From contig NC_090610.1 in NCBI RefSeq assembly GCF_004359215.1, positions 3,870,579-3,934,578 on the forward strand: 64,000 nucleotides of DNA, in the 5' to 3' direction. This DNA comes from Bremia lactucae (lineage: Eukaryota > Oomycota > Peronosporomycetes > Peronosporales > Peronosporaceae). Positions 10,661-21,300 of the stretch are shown here, piece after piece (position 1 is the first letter of the stretch; every line of letters begins with the position of its first letter). The notes under the pieces are model-generated. The model made no database searches. It had not been told where the DNA came from and worked only from the letters and a program-made list of their open reading frames with translations. Position numbers and translations under genes: made by a program.

Positions 10661-12075
10661 CTTCGCCGAAACTTCTGTCGTCAGAATACTGACGACAATG
10701 ATGACGACAGGTGTGCGGCATGTGTGTCACGGTGGTTGCCAACGCCCCTGATCTACGAGCTCGGATTACTCACGAGATCCATGATTCGCCAGCGAAGGTC
10801 ATCTGGGCCGCAAAAAGAATTTTGCAGCTGTTTCGCGCAATTATTACTGTCCTCACTTGCATAATCGGGCGCGTAATTGGGTGCGGCCCTGTTAAATTTG
10901 CCAGCGTGTGACGCCATCACCTTCGTCGCAGGCTCTTTTGTGATCACTTCCTAGTGCTCGGAGGCATGGCGCTTGATTTCTATAGACTTCAACTTCGGCC
11001 TTCCGTCTGACGACAAAGGCCGCACGGGCATCCTGGTATACGTCGACCGCTCCAGCAAAATGAGTCATCTCATTCCTGTTACTGCACAAATTATTGCGGC
11101 CGAAACCGCGGTGCACTTCACTTGACGCGGTATACTGCCATCATGATCTTCCGGAATCAATTGTGTTCCACGATTCACTTCCGCCTTCTGGACTAAATAG
11201 TTCGAGCTTCACGGAACAAAATTGCTGATGTCGACGGCGGCCCATTTGGAAACGGATGGGCAAACTGAACGCGTTTATCGCGTTCTCGAAGACGTTCTTT
11301 GCAGCTACGCGACATCATTCACTAATTGAAGCTCCTTCCTACCGCTTGCTGAGTTTTCGCTCAACAACGCAGAACACGCGTCAACGGTTCTGATTTTTTT
11401 CTTCGTGAATAGTGCGCGCCACTCTTGAGTTCCCACTTTGCTTGCTGTGAGTAATTTCACGGCGCTTTGTGGCTCTACTCTGGAGGGAATTATACAAAAT
11501 GTCGAGCATCCAAAATAGTGCAGCTGACGCCATGACCAGCGCTAATGTGGTCACACGGTCATAGGTACGACAACGGATCTCGACGCCACCCAAAGTAGCG
11601 TCACCTTTGGCGAAATCGACTTCGCAGACATTGATTCATCTGTTATCGAGGGCTCGGACGTCCTCGGCACCGCCTAATGCGGCTAATAACGCGCCACGAC
11701 CATCGGCCCGTCCGCTCGATGACGTCGCAGTGAGCAACTTCATGCTGCAGCCGCAGTCAATTTTCCGGTTTGTTTAGGATACACTTCAGAAATCTGCGGA
11801 CAAATATAAAAGAGAACGCTGACAAACGTGAAAGAAAGAAACCGCATAATTTTAAGCCAGGAGAACGTGTTATCCTGTCGACCAAAGGCATAAGATACTC
11901 AGCAGTACCAAACTTGGGAGCGAGTAAACTCGCTCAAAGATTTATTTGACCTCTTAAAGTACTTTAAGGGATTGGAGAAGCCTACACCTCTTGCTATTAC
12001 TGCGTTGCTGCGATTGCACCCGACGTTCTACGTTGGGCAGCTGAAGACGTACCTCCCAGATTTTTTTCGAGTCTG
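10610..12075 (+). pseudogene. RNase H end and integrase of a Gypsy element, plus strand
   Basis: Starting near 10625 the frame VLADALSRCPDHNLRR is the characteristic end of the RNase H domain. From about 10960 to 11120 the integrase core is seen (FGLPSDDKGRTGILVYVDRS, SHLIPVTAQIIAAETAV), then TDGQTERVYRVLEDVL at about 11255-11300 and PLAEFSLNNAEHAST to about 11380. From about 11860 the integrase tail is read (PGERVILSTKGI, VPNLGASKLA, LRLHPTFYVGQLKTYLP). Several stops and shifts interrupt it. The fragment abuts the minus-strand RT piece at about 10600-10660, so two elements are joined in opposite directions. Confidence 0.75.
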
Positions 12076-12200
12076 ATCAGCAGGCTGAGTCAGTGGCGCG
12101 CAATTCGAGCGTCCTTCCCGGCGAACCTGTCGCTGGGCCAACATCAGGCAAGGATGCGATCCAGTTTACGGGTGACGACAGATATGGCGCTCCAGCATCC

Positions 12201-13274
12201 TTATACGCTCGAGCAACTCGCGATTAGACTGACGGATCTCGGCCGCCGTCCGCACTGCTCGCGCAGCGTGCTCAACGCCTCCTCCGCAACAAGACGGGCG
12301 TCAGCAGCCCGGTTTGACGCGGCGTCCACATCATCCTGTGCGACCAGGACGAACGCATTACCATAGCGAAGGTCACCCCCCCCCTTGTGGATTTTACGGG
12401 TGAATTTCACTCGGTCGCTGTTCGATATGTTAATCACTCGGATCCACCGAGTGCGTTCGGTCGAATAATATCTGGGGAGCGCACGATTTCGATCGCGCGC
12501 CGCTATCAGGCCCGATGGTTGGGGACTTCTTCCGAGGAAGATACATGGAAACGTCGCTCCTCCCTTCTCCGTGACGTTTCGGACGTTTTTCGTGAGTTTG
12601 AGACCACTTCGTTCTTGGTCGTTGAGGCCTCGGTTCATCCCGATAAGGGAAAAAATCACGACGACGTTCCGGCGAATCCAACTGCCAACGAGTTGCGAAT
12701 GCGGTCTTCGCCTCGATGGCCCGGTGGAGTCGACGCGAGCCGCCCAAAATAGTGGAGGCTCCCCTTCATCAAGGCTACGCTCGTACTTGCCGATCCAAAA
12801 CTGCTCAATCTCGTTGAGCGGTTGCTCAGCGATGTAGGCTCTCCAAAATTCCCTAGCCGGTCTAGGCATGATAGAGCAAGACGGGCATCCCTCGACCACG
12901 TGAACAAAGCAGAGGCGGTCCTCATTCCAGGCATTTTCACACACTTTGTCGCGTAAGGCGCTTAGGGAATAATCAGCGCGAAGATCCTCCCTGTCGACCA
13001 GCCAACCGACTAGCTGCGACCCGGTTCCATCGCCGGATGAAGGCACATTACGACGTTTAAAGCGCATCATGTCCGAGGCGTCAATTTTCTTTCCACGCAG
13101 GCTGCGGAAGCGCCGGTAATGATCTCGCATGGTGTCAGGAAGGTCCGGAGTATCCGTTCCGGACAAGTCAAACAGCGCGCACGGCCGAATGTAGGCGTCC
13201 ATTATGTGAGCGTATGTGCTGCCTCTGATATTTCTCTGTAGCGCTCCGTGGTTGCTTTCACCACGTCCCGCCAT
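12201..13274 (-). CDS. intact 357-aa antisense ORF inside a Gypsy element's 3' region
   Basis: An uninterrupted frame on the strand opposite to the surrounding pol, starting with ATG about 90 bp inside the LTR that begins at 13363 and running back over the chromodomain. The protein is basic and Arg-rich; it has a Cys pair (VEGCPSCSIMPRP), a Trp/Tyr-rich stretch (REFWRAYIAEQPLNEIEQFWIGKYERSL) and an Ala/Leu/Glu-rich helical end (ADARLVAEEALSTLREQ) suited to a coiled coil. I do not recognise a family. Local GC is higher than in the neighbouring segments. It may be an extra ORF of the element, in the same position as the aORFs at 163-1680, 14766-16309 and 60139-61756, though sequence similarity to them is not evident by eye. 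Confidence 0.5.
   Translation of the reverse strand: MAGRGESNHGALQRNIRGSTYAHIMDAYIRPCALFDLSGTDTPDLPDTMRDHYRRFRSLRGKKIDASDMMRFKRRNVPSSGDGTGSQLVGWLVDREDLRADYSLSALRDKVCENAWNEDRLCFVHVVEGCPSCSIMPRPAREFWRAYIAEQPLNEIEQFWIGKYERSLDEGEPPLFWAARVDSTGPSRRRPHSQLVGSWIRRNVVVIFSLIGMNRGLNDQERSGLKLTKNVRNVTEKGGATFPCIFLGRSPQPSGLIAARDRNRALPRYYSTERTRWIRVINISNSDRVKFTRKIHKGGGDLRYGNAFVLVAQDDVDAASNRAADARLVAEEALSTLREQCGRRPRSVSLIASCSSV
12387..12752 (+). CDS. chromodomain of the plus-strand Gypsy element
   Basis: The frame contains RRYQARWLGTSSEEDTWKRR followed by SSLLRDVSDVFREFE, which matches the fold of retrotransposon chromodomains (strand-strand-helix, with a conserved Trp and an acidic-aromatic end). It belongs with the integrase pieces at 10950-12075. 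About 60 residues of basic tail follow. The minus-strand 357-residue frame overlaps it entirely, so this stretch is readable in both directions. Confidence 0.6.
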   Translation: MDFTGEFHSVAVRYVNHSDPPSAFGRIISGERTISIARRYQARWLGTSSEEDTWKRRSSLLRDVSDVFREFETTSFLVVEASVHPDKGKNHDDVPANPTANELRMRSSPRWPGGVDASRPK

Positions 13275-13344
13275 TTATTCTTGCGTGCCTGTGTCTTTGT
13301 CGTCTCGAGATATTTCCTGTGATCGCTCACGGTTGGTGAGTGCT

Positions 13345-13640
13345 GTGTTAAGAGGGGGGGTGATGTAATGGGCCATTCCTGTCACATAATACTAAGTATT
13401 ACATACATGTTACGTAAGTAGGGTGCTATACCCGAATTGGTGGGTGTAGCACGTCGCATGTTTCTTTGTTCTTTGTTATTAATGGGGAATCAGACCCACT
13501 ATTAGCCAGTAAGATGTCATCACGTAGATGGAAGACTTCCATGAGGTCGGGAAGTCTTTTCAAACTTAGGGTTTTCGGAGTTAAATTTTACATATATTAC
13601 GGACTTACTTAACGCTTTCTCACAAGCCAGGTATTGTCGT
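13345..13640 (+). repeat. polypurine tract and LTR start of the plus-strand Gypsy element
   Basis: AAGAGGGGGGG then TGATGTAATGGG repeats the tract/LTR junction seen at 1719-1740. The sequence that follows (TGTAATGGGCCATTCC..., AT-rich with several short direct repeats) is not family A or B, so it is the LTR of a separate lineage. Its right end is lost where minus-strand RT sequence begins at about 13640. Confidence 0.6.
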
Positions 13641-14060
13641 TATAAGCCCGATACACCGCATTTGCGTACAAGAAGCGTACTTAGCTTGCAGCAAATATGC
13701 ACCTCTTAATAATTGCATACAACCTATGTTACGCATATGTATAGGAACCTTTCGGACTTAAGAACGATGTACTTAAACGACTGACTTTCCGTTCATGGCT
13801 CGGCTATGAACGAAGAACTCATCAAAAAACCTCGGTGCGAAATTTCGTACTGATCTCAACAGATTAATCACACATATGTTGAATGTTGCAGGGGCATTGC
13901 TAAGCTCTTGTGGCATTGCTAGCCACTTTCTTATCCTATTCACGCATGAGGGTCTGATAGCATCCATCCTTCAGCTCGATGTACAAAAATGTGGCACTCT
14001 TTGACATACCATCAATTGTTACGTCCATTCTCGGTATCGGTGTTTGATCGTCAATTAAAC
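13640..14060 (-). pseudogene. RT fragment, minus strand
   Basis: The reading frame KWLAMPQELSNAPATFNICV ... FAPRFFDEFFVHSRAMNGK is RT motif region B-C of a family A/B type pol; the catalytic Y-x-D-D is altered to F-F-D-E. It continues at lower coordinates into a decayed LYANLK..CIFAAS segment. No other part of this element is adjacent. Confidence 0.8.
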
Positions 14061-14121
14061 TTTAATCAATGAATCAACAGAAATGTTGTGTTGTTGCTAC
14101 AAATTTATTGTACACGTTAAT

Positions 14122-14633
14122 TGTAACGGGGCGCTTTCACTAGTACTGGCAAGTACTATTTACCTTTACACTGATTACAGTGTAGGTGAGGTGCCTCGAA
14201 ACTTCACGTACACAAGGGTACAGAGGAAGGTTTCTATCAAGCTACGAGGACTTAGCTTTAAGGGTCTAGACTAAGGCTTTATGTTAGAGAATAATTATTA
14301 CTGTATTAATATATTAAGCTCCTACGTAACGATCTTCTATCTACTACTGACTTAGTTATATCAATAACAAACTGAGCATGGCGCCTAGTTGCGCGCCGCA
14401 CAATCGTGTCTTGTGAGGATTGGCGGGGTTGATTTAAACTTAGATCAACAATTAATAGAACAAATTATTTACTGCGATATTATTAAATTTGTTAATATTG
14501 CATTTATTAAGTCAAATAATTAATAACGATGAATATAAACTTCCTTGCTAATTTCCTGTCATAGAACATAATATTAATTAATACTCTTTAAGGAAATAGT
14601 GCTTATATAACGGGACCCCGTTTCATAATTTCC
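14122..14633 (-). repeat. family B 3' LTR
   Basis: It starts TGTAACGGGGCGC at 14122 and ends near ACGGGACCCCGTTTC at about 14630. Shared blocks with the right-hand LTR include CTCCTACGTAACGAT, TCTATCTACTACTGACT and ACAATCGTGTCTTGTGA followed by GATTGG. Confidence 0.75.
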
Positions 14634-14765
14634 CCCTAACCAACACTATAGTGACTGATGTGGGATGACAGAAACTACCATTATGCCTTTCCCTGTGATT
14701 TTTAATTATTGGATTTTATAAAAATTCTAATTTGACTGCATTATTGATTTTGTTCAGAAGTCAGT

Positions 14766-16309
14766 ATGGCGACAAATAAGTCTGCGCACGTAGCCCGTGA
14801 GACCGCAAAGCAGGCAGCTGCAGGATCAGTGCAGCTGGTGGTGATGCAAATATTTTAGTGAACGCTAATGCGTCTACTGTGGGGAATATTTTACACCTCC
14901 TTTCCCATTGGAGGTGACTGGAATATGTCATCTGTTGATTTCATCGCATGTGACGGTGACAAGTCACCTGCTACACCAATTTTAGGTGACTGGTCCACGT
15001 CACTGTCATCGCCCGACTCCGTTAAAATTATGGGCTCTAACGTGACAACTAAGGAGTTGATGACGAGGTTGTTCGACTCGTCTGATCTCTTTGGTGGCGA
15101 TTCATCTGATGATGACTTCATGGGCTACGATCACCGTGGTGACATTAGTATGCGTCACCAGGAACAAAGTGATCGTGCAGGAAAGAATGCTCCTGCTGGT
15201 GCTTTTTTGCATAATTAGCAAATGAGTGATTCTAAGGATCGCTTCGAGATCTGTGTTACTGTTAACAGGAGAGGAATCGCAATACGTTGCGGCTCGCTCC
15301 CGGAATAAAGCCTTGGTTGCCCTCTAAGGGTTTAAGAAGCTCGTTGGTTTGGCATGACTGACGATCGACACCATATTCCGTTATTCAACTCATCCAGGCT
15401 TCACAAGCCTGGTAAGGATAAATGGAACTCTTCATCGATGCCTTTTTGGGTACACCTGTAAGCGGGTAAACGATGTAAACCTTTGTTCCAAGTATGGACA
15501 GCATTTGTCAGAATGTGCAAAGCATGGGCCGCGAGGCCTGGCTTGACAAAATAATGAATGGTTCGAAAAACGGACCGTAGTCAGTGCACGCTATAAGTTG
15601 CACCATTTGTTTAAGGAGGCAGGTTACCTTGCCTCTCAAGGGAGGAATTATGTCCATGCCGTTAGAAGGGCGCAGGTCATGCCCAAAAAGAGGCATACTC
15701 TCTTGAAGACCCTCATTCGAGGCCGCTCATCTCTTGTGAGATGCGCGAAGGATTGAGTATTTCCAATCCTTTTATGAGCGCGGGATGTGCTCGTTCTTTT
15801 AAGGATCCTCGTCGAGGATGACGGGTCTCGTCATACTGTCGCACGAGACCCGGAAAGTCTATAATGAGTAGGGAACGAGGTTAATCCCGACTCTCATGCG
15901 AGGGTGGATATCCTCACAAACGAACGAGATAACTTCTTTTACCTCGCCGTGGTTGGAGAGGCGTTAAACAAGAAAACGTTTCACACAACTCGAATCCGAC
16001 AATAGATGTGGAGGGGGAGAAAAATCGGCTTTGCCTCGTTGGACGAACCCGAATTAACATCGTTATTTGGATCACACCATTCACTATTTAAGGGACGACA
16101 TTGATCACGAGCGATCCCGTCGCCGCGAATTCGCGATGACCATTAACAATATATCTCGTGACCAGTTTAGAGATTGTGCGCAGGTTGCGACTGATCAACT
16201 GTGCGAACGAAAATACACATCAGTCTTTTCAAAACGAGCTGGTGGCGGCAGGATGCATACGCGTCCTACGAGGCAGCTCGATCGTGAACGCATTGCCTTG
16301 GCGATGTAG
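14766..16309 (+). pseudogene. antisense ORF region of family B (aORF copy 3), broken
   Basis: On the strand opposite to pol, starting about 130 bp inside the 3' LTR: a short Ala-rich start (14766-14858), an acidic Ser/Asp-rich frame (14868-15218, 116 aa), a degraded block at about 15430-15540 with FIDAFLGT (compare DAFFKYRWYSG at 60139-61756) and a PLFQVWTAFVRMCK-like piece, and a final helical frame at 16067-16309 (MDHTIHYLRDDIDHERSRRR) that lines up with LDRFLHNLEKRLDHKRGK of 61440-61500. The order of blocks is the same as in the family A copies. Several stops interrupt it. Function unknown. Confidence 0.5.
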
Positions 16310-17000
16310 TACACGAAACGGGCCGATATACCTGAACAGTAATTTACTGCTGTCTACATTTTCACTACATGTTTTGGTAGGTTTACCGTAAACAATAGGT
16401 CTTCCATTTTTGTCAGAGTTTTTTTCTGTCGATCCTCCGCATCAGGATGAAAGCTTGTGCGAAACGGACAACTGATTCTCTAGATCCGCAAAGTATTTCT
16501 TCGAGGATACGGCTTGCACGCTCCGTCTGACCATCTGTTTCAGAATGATCAGAACTTGACATTTTCAACTGTGTTATAAGTGATTTGATCATAGTTTGCC
16601 AGAATTCCGCCGTGAATTTAGGGTATCGATCTGAGCTGCCGACACTCCGCCGGAACAGGCAGAGGTTGTAACAGAGCACGGGATGATGCACTGGGCTTCA
16701 CCCGTTGAAAAATTTCGTAAGTTCGTATGTACTTGTGGACGAACTCATACTGGCGTGGTCAGTAGAAGTCGTGACTTATCGTGAGATAAGTCGTCTCACG
16801 TCCACGATGACCACTAATTGGGTCATTGTGGGACTCATACATGATGCGTTAATGCAAATTACTATGGGTGGGGATGAAGACACGAGGTGTGTCGCCAGTA
16901 ATGGCTGCGTTATGCAGAAACCCATTGCGTGTTGTGTATCGTGGATTTATAATTAACTCATCAACCCTTTAAAAGCCTTATCGTCTTGATAAGCTCTTCT
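15830..17000 (-). pseudogene. integrase and chromodomain of family B
   Basis: From right to left: an eroded zinc-binding N-terminus (about 17000-16700), core remnants with TAEFWQTMIKSLITQLKM and ETDGQTERASRILEEIL (16691-16413), the C-terminal segment SSKLLFRYIGPFRVLHR and IELPRRTRMHP (about 16400-16250), and a chromodomain remnant (GYPPSHES, 15965-15830). Frames change several times. Confidence 0.75.
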
Positions 17001-17055
17001 AACGTCATCGAGTAATGTTGACGACGGAACACTTATTGTTGCAACAGTGGACTGT

Positions 17056-18070
17056 TCATTTGCGCAGCCGCTCGAAATCGGACTGGCGCGAAAGGGCATC
17101 AGCGACGACGTTAAGTCGTTCTGGTTTGCACTTCACGGTAAAGTTAGACTCCGCGAAGAAAAACAACCATCTCGCCATTCTTTTTCGAGAGGTGCAACTG
17201 TTTACGGCCGTGCGTATAGACGCATGGTCCGTGGGAACTATGAGCAGTCTATCTCCCAGGAGATAGATCCCAACCTTAGCCAGCGCGTATTTCATGGAAA
17301 GGAGTTCCTTGTCATGCACTGAATAGTTACGTTCAGCTGGTTGAATATGACGCGATTGAAATAGACGACGCGCTCTACGCCATCTGTGTCATATTGCATT
17401 GACGCGCAGACATTTTCAATATCGCCGGAGTTACGGACCACATGAAATGGTCGGTCTTCGTCTGCAATCGCCAGGATTAGCGATTGCATCAAACTTTGCT
17501 TGTATTCTTAAAGGAACGCTGACAATTAGCGTTCCATGACCACTTTGCATTTTTTAACAACAGAAAAAAAGATGTACTGTCATTTCGGCGTAATTGCGTG
17601 AGTATACGCCGTGAGCCGAGATACTTTCGAGTCCCTTTACATCGACTGGCATAAGCCAATCGGTGATCGCCTTGAGCTTTCCGGATCCGAGCGTACACCG
17701 TTTTTAATCACGATGCACCCAAGAAATGGTATTGCGCTTGCAGCGAATATACACTTCTTGAGATTTGCATACACCTTGTGTTTACGCATAAGTACGATGT
17801 CTTTCAACGTCCGACTTTCCATTCATGGCTCCGCTATAAACGAAGACATAATCACAATGACTCGGTGCGAAATCTCGCACCGATCCCTGTGGCATGACTA
17901 GCCACTTCCATAGCATACCCCTTGTAGTGCTTACTACTGGAAACGGGATAGCCTGTTCACGTATGAGGATCTGATAGAATTAATTTATCAGATCCATTGA
18001 CGAGAAGATAGTAACTTTGACATATCCGTCGATGTTTATGTCTTTTCGTGGTATCGGCTTTGAGCCGGTA
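17056..18070 (-). pseudogene. RT and RNase H of family B
   Basis: RNase H: SMQYDTDGVERVVYF (17492-17292) and HDKELLSMKYALAKVGIYLL ... VVADALSRQSDFE (17319-17056). RT thumb/connection: LMRKHKVYANLKKCIFAAS ... FLGCIVIKNGVRSDPE (17822-17637). The palm, with the catalytic Asp pair, lies at about 18070-17830 and is decayed. The same hairpins as in the family A copies are seen (for example around CTATCTCCCAGGAGATAG at 17251-17268). Confidence 0.8.
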
Positions 18071-18269
18071 CCGTTGCAGCGGTTCATATTTTGAATGCAT
18101 GTACGATACGCCATGCTTATGTTGCTTTACGCACACAGAAGGTCGGAGAGCTATGAGGGGAAGTTGATTCCGTCATATGCCCGCTGCTAAGCGATCGGCA
18201 ACAAATTTGTCGATGTCCAATACTTGTTCTCGTTAATGGGCATTGCTTCATTCTACAGATTTCGTACGT

Positions 18270-18528
18270 GAACAGGTCCATTTCGTGTCGTGTGCCTTTA
18301 TGGTTGTGCTATTGGCGTGGTAGTGATTCGACAGGGATCGTTGAATTTCTTTTCGATCGTTGTATTATGTGTTTGTTCATTGAGTGCCATGATTGGGAAG
18401 TCGACGTTGAATGGCGTCTTCTCATCCGGGAACTTCTTTCATTTATGCGTTACTGAAGGTGTGTCTGTTCTCAAGAAGTGTATTTTCGCTGCAATCGCAA
18501 TACTGTTTCTTGGGTGTACGCAGATCTG
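18270..18528 (+). pseudogene. small plus-strand RT fragment inserted in the minus element
   Basis: The plus strand reads VLKKCIFAAIAILFLGCT at 18465-18520, the RT thumb motif of family A/B, preceded by a strongly altered palm region back to about 18270. Immediately to the right the minus strand resumes with the protease-RT linker (18732-18529). Part of pol is thus inverted relative to the rest. Confidence 0.6.
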
Positions 18529-18999
18529 CTTGACTTTGCCACTACGCACATCACGCAAGAACCGTTTCGGTTCAAGTGTTGGCGATTGAGTTCTCTCCGA
18601 AGTTAATTTCAAAGGCGCTATTAGATCAAGTGTATAAGCGGTTACACCTGATCCATTGTTTACTAAGACATGTATTGTCTTTGTTTCCTCTTTGGAACTT
18701 ATCCTCAAAGGTACCTGGAAACCATTGACCACAGGTTACTGGGGACTTATCCCACAGATTTTATCTAGGGAGTATCCTCCCCAACTGCCTCTAGCAGTCG
18801 TCGCGCTACCACAGTGAGATCTTCTAAGATCGACTCTCCAGTCGATCTAGGACATTCGTACTGCCTCTTTTAGACAAGCGTTTCAAATTTTCTTGGATGT
18901 TGCTTTCCAAGCAACCATCATTGATTCGTACCACTCGACTTATTCAAGTGGTCGAGCATCGACGCTGCCTGTGCTTGAAGACGCCGTCGGGATTTAACT

Positions 19000-19480
19000 T
19001 TACAGTAATGGGTACTCACATTGAGGTCTTGTGCAGTCGTGCAAATGACCAACCGCCATCGTACTCACTCGTAGGACATCCACACGCTTGCGGACACACA
19101 AAATTTCATCAGTTGGCCATCTGATGAACAGGAGACAGGCATCGTCACGGCTTGATGCTGCCAATTTATACATGGCTCGTACTTTCTGAGCCATGGTAAT
19201 CCAAGGATGAGATCAAATTTGTCAACTAAATCTAGTACGATGAAATCACCATCGTATGATTTCTCCTTAAATAATCATCGTACAATTTACCCTTTAATGT
19301 GCATTGGAAACCAACTACACGTTTCTTTACAGTTAGAGATGCGACTGTTGCTAAGCGCACTGTCATCCTCGTTAGAGGGAAATCTTGCTCAACTAACTTG
19401 TGTCTGCGATCCTCTAGCGATTGGCGTCGAATAAAATTGTTCGACGCCCCATAATCGACTAGAGACTTTAGTAACAATTT
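19000..19480 (-). pseudogene. aspartic protease region of family B
   Basis: SLVDYGASNNFIRRQSLE carries the D-x-G-A-S active-site motif, with Tyr in place of the Cys of the sister copy at 43318 (DCGAS). TVRLATVASLTVKKRVV follows, a strand pair typical of the fold. The far end down to 19000 is in another frame. It would cleave Gag-Pol. Confidence 0.75.
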
Positions 19481-19559
19481 ATTTGCCTCTATTTTTCAGG
19501 GTGATGAGGTTAACCTCATTATTTGAGGCAATAGCACACAATGTTTGTGTGTGAGGAGT

Positions 19560-20607
19560 AACTTTCATCAAAAGGCCTGCAATTTTTTCTGACGATCCTC
19601 GCCGTTAGAATTTCGCAACAGCGTCGGATCCGCGTCCTCCGCAGTTCCTAGCAGGAGGTCAATCGTTTCGCTCAGTGCTTCTAGGCATTGGGCGTGGGGC
19701 AGCCGTTATTTTACAACGGTTGCATTTTGCAATAGTTTGTAACTTGAAGAGCAATGTTTCTCGCTCTCTATATACGAGAGATCCATGGGTTCAGGACCTC
19801 CGTTATCTTGTCGCCTCGGTGGACGATATGCGCCCGAGTGGACGGAAGCCTGTTTCAGGCTAATATCCTCCTGTTTCGCGATAAAGATCGATTGGTCTAG
19901 CGACTCTAGCTCTAGTCGGAACAGGTGAGTCTTAACAGGTCCGTCTGCAAGACTTAATAGACACAGTAGCCTGTATTTGTTCATTAATTGGATGAATCAC
20001 GATACAACTGACCAGATATCGTGAATGCTGGGCATAAGTGTGAAGGTCACGCTTGCCCTGCTTCAAATTGAGGAGCTCGGCGGAGCCCTCAATTCGGCAC
20101 GTGTCGGCTCAATTGTTTGCCTAAGCCGGGTCTTAAAGACCTCATCCGACCCAAAAAAACAATGGGTCGTGAAGCTTGAGCCCCAAGGCCAAGATTTGGC
20201 ACGTCAGGCTAGGTTGGACATGCCAATTTTCACTTTCGTTCTATCAGCACTGTTACGGCGAGCTTCTATGGCGTCATCTAGTTCGACGAGCCATCTTAAA
20301 AAGGGTCGCCTTCGACTGTATTGAACTTAAAGATTTCGATCTTTAAGCTTTTACGCGTCGGCCCTTTAGCAGCATGTACATGCTGCTGTCTTAACAGTTC
20401 CAATTGATGAGCACCCTGTTCTCTTAACACCTCCGCAAGTTGAGATCTTTGCTGGTGAAACAAGGCTTCTTTCTTACGGGCCCCGTCGAGTTCGTGCTGT
20501 ATAAACTCGGCTATGGCCGCATGCTGTTCATCTCTTCCTAGAGTATACAGCATGGCGCCAAAGGCTGGTCCGCCTACGAGCGAACTCATTCGTTCGGTCG
20601 CTTCCAT
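19560..20607 (-). pseudogene. Gag of family B, several frameshifts
   Basis: The N-terminal part (20607-20296) reads MEATERMSSLVGGPAFGAML, then AIAEFIQHELDGARKKEALF and a Leu/Gln/His-rich helical stretch. The middle capsid part (20290-20030) is read in other frames. The C-terminal part (19984-19706) has LADGPVKTHLFRLELESLDQ and LKQASVHSGAY, homologous to the Gag end at 3298-3480. Confidence 0.8.
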
Positions 20608-20699
20608 TCAAGGTCACTCAAATGAGTAAACCTTTCACGCGTTGCGTGATAGCCTTCTTGAGGGGCTGGAAAGCTCACTCCTTCTTCATCCAACATGTC

Positions 20700-21085
20700 C
20701 ATGTAAGGGTTTCGACTAAGGCTTTCGAATAGAGTAAAAGTAAAATGGTATAAAAATATCAAGCTCCTACGTAACGATATTCTATCTACTACTGACTCAA
20801 TTATAATAATAACAAACTATGAATGGCGCCTCCTTGTGCACCGCACAATCGTGTCTTGTGACGATTGGAGGGGTTGACATAAACTTAAATTAACCAATCA
20901 ATAGAACTAATGTTTTATTGCGTCAAAAGTAACAAATTTGGTAATATTGGAACTTTTGAGTCAAACAATTATGAAAGATAATTATATGTACTCTTTGTTT
21001 AATTCCTTTCAGTACATAATATTTTAATTATTACTTTTGTGGCAAATAATACTAATGTAACGGCACACCCTGTTACCGTAGTAGG
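20700..21085 (-). repeat. family B 5' LTR, missing its first ~145 bp
   Basis: It aligns with the left LTR from GACTAAGGCTTT onward (20714) but lacks the TGTAACGGGGCGC start and the primer binding site. It ends at about 21080 (ATGTAACGGCACACCCTGTTAC). Confidence 0.65.
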
Positions 21086-21300
21086 GGAAGTATTAGGTAA
21101 AAATTATTATGTGATAATAATTATATATTTCTCGACTATTTTCTGCTTAAGAAAACAATGATTGTATTCCTCTTCAAGGACATAATATTCATGTCGTTAC
21201 ATAGGTTTATGAATTAGTGAGGTTTAAGTCTGTAATCGAGTCTATAATGCAAACAATTTCTTTTCGGTTTGAAAGTTTTTAAAAAGTTACCAAATAAACG

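Larger units (their letters stand above)
14122..21085 (-). mobile_element. family B Ty3/Gypsy element, nearly full length, decayed
   Basis: On the minus strand, in order: 5' LTR (20700-21085), gag (20607-19560), protease (19480-19000), linker (18732-18529), RT (18070-17500), RNase H (17500-17056), integrase (17000-16250), chromodomain (15965-15830), antisense ORF region (14766-16309, plus strand), 3' LTR (14122-14633). About 7 kb. Many stops and shifts; a plus-strand RT fragment (18270-18528) interrupts the linker-RT region. It is an old, non-autonomous copy. Confidence 0.8.

Noticed and set aside
12387..12752. Sense frame considered to be the shadow of the antisense 357-aa ORF
   Set aside because: It carries a convincing chromodomain pattern continuing from the integrase pieces, so both strands were kept as readable.
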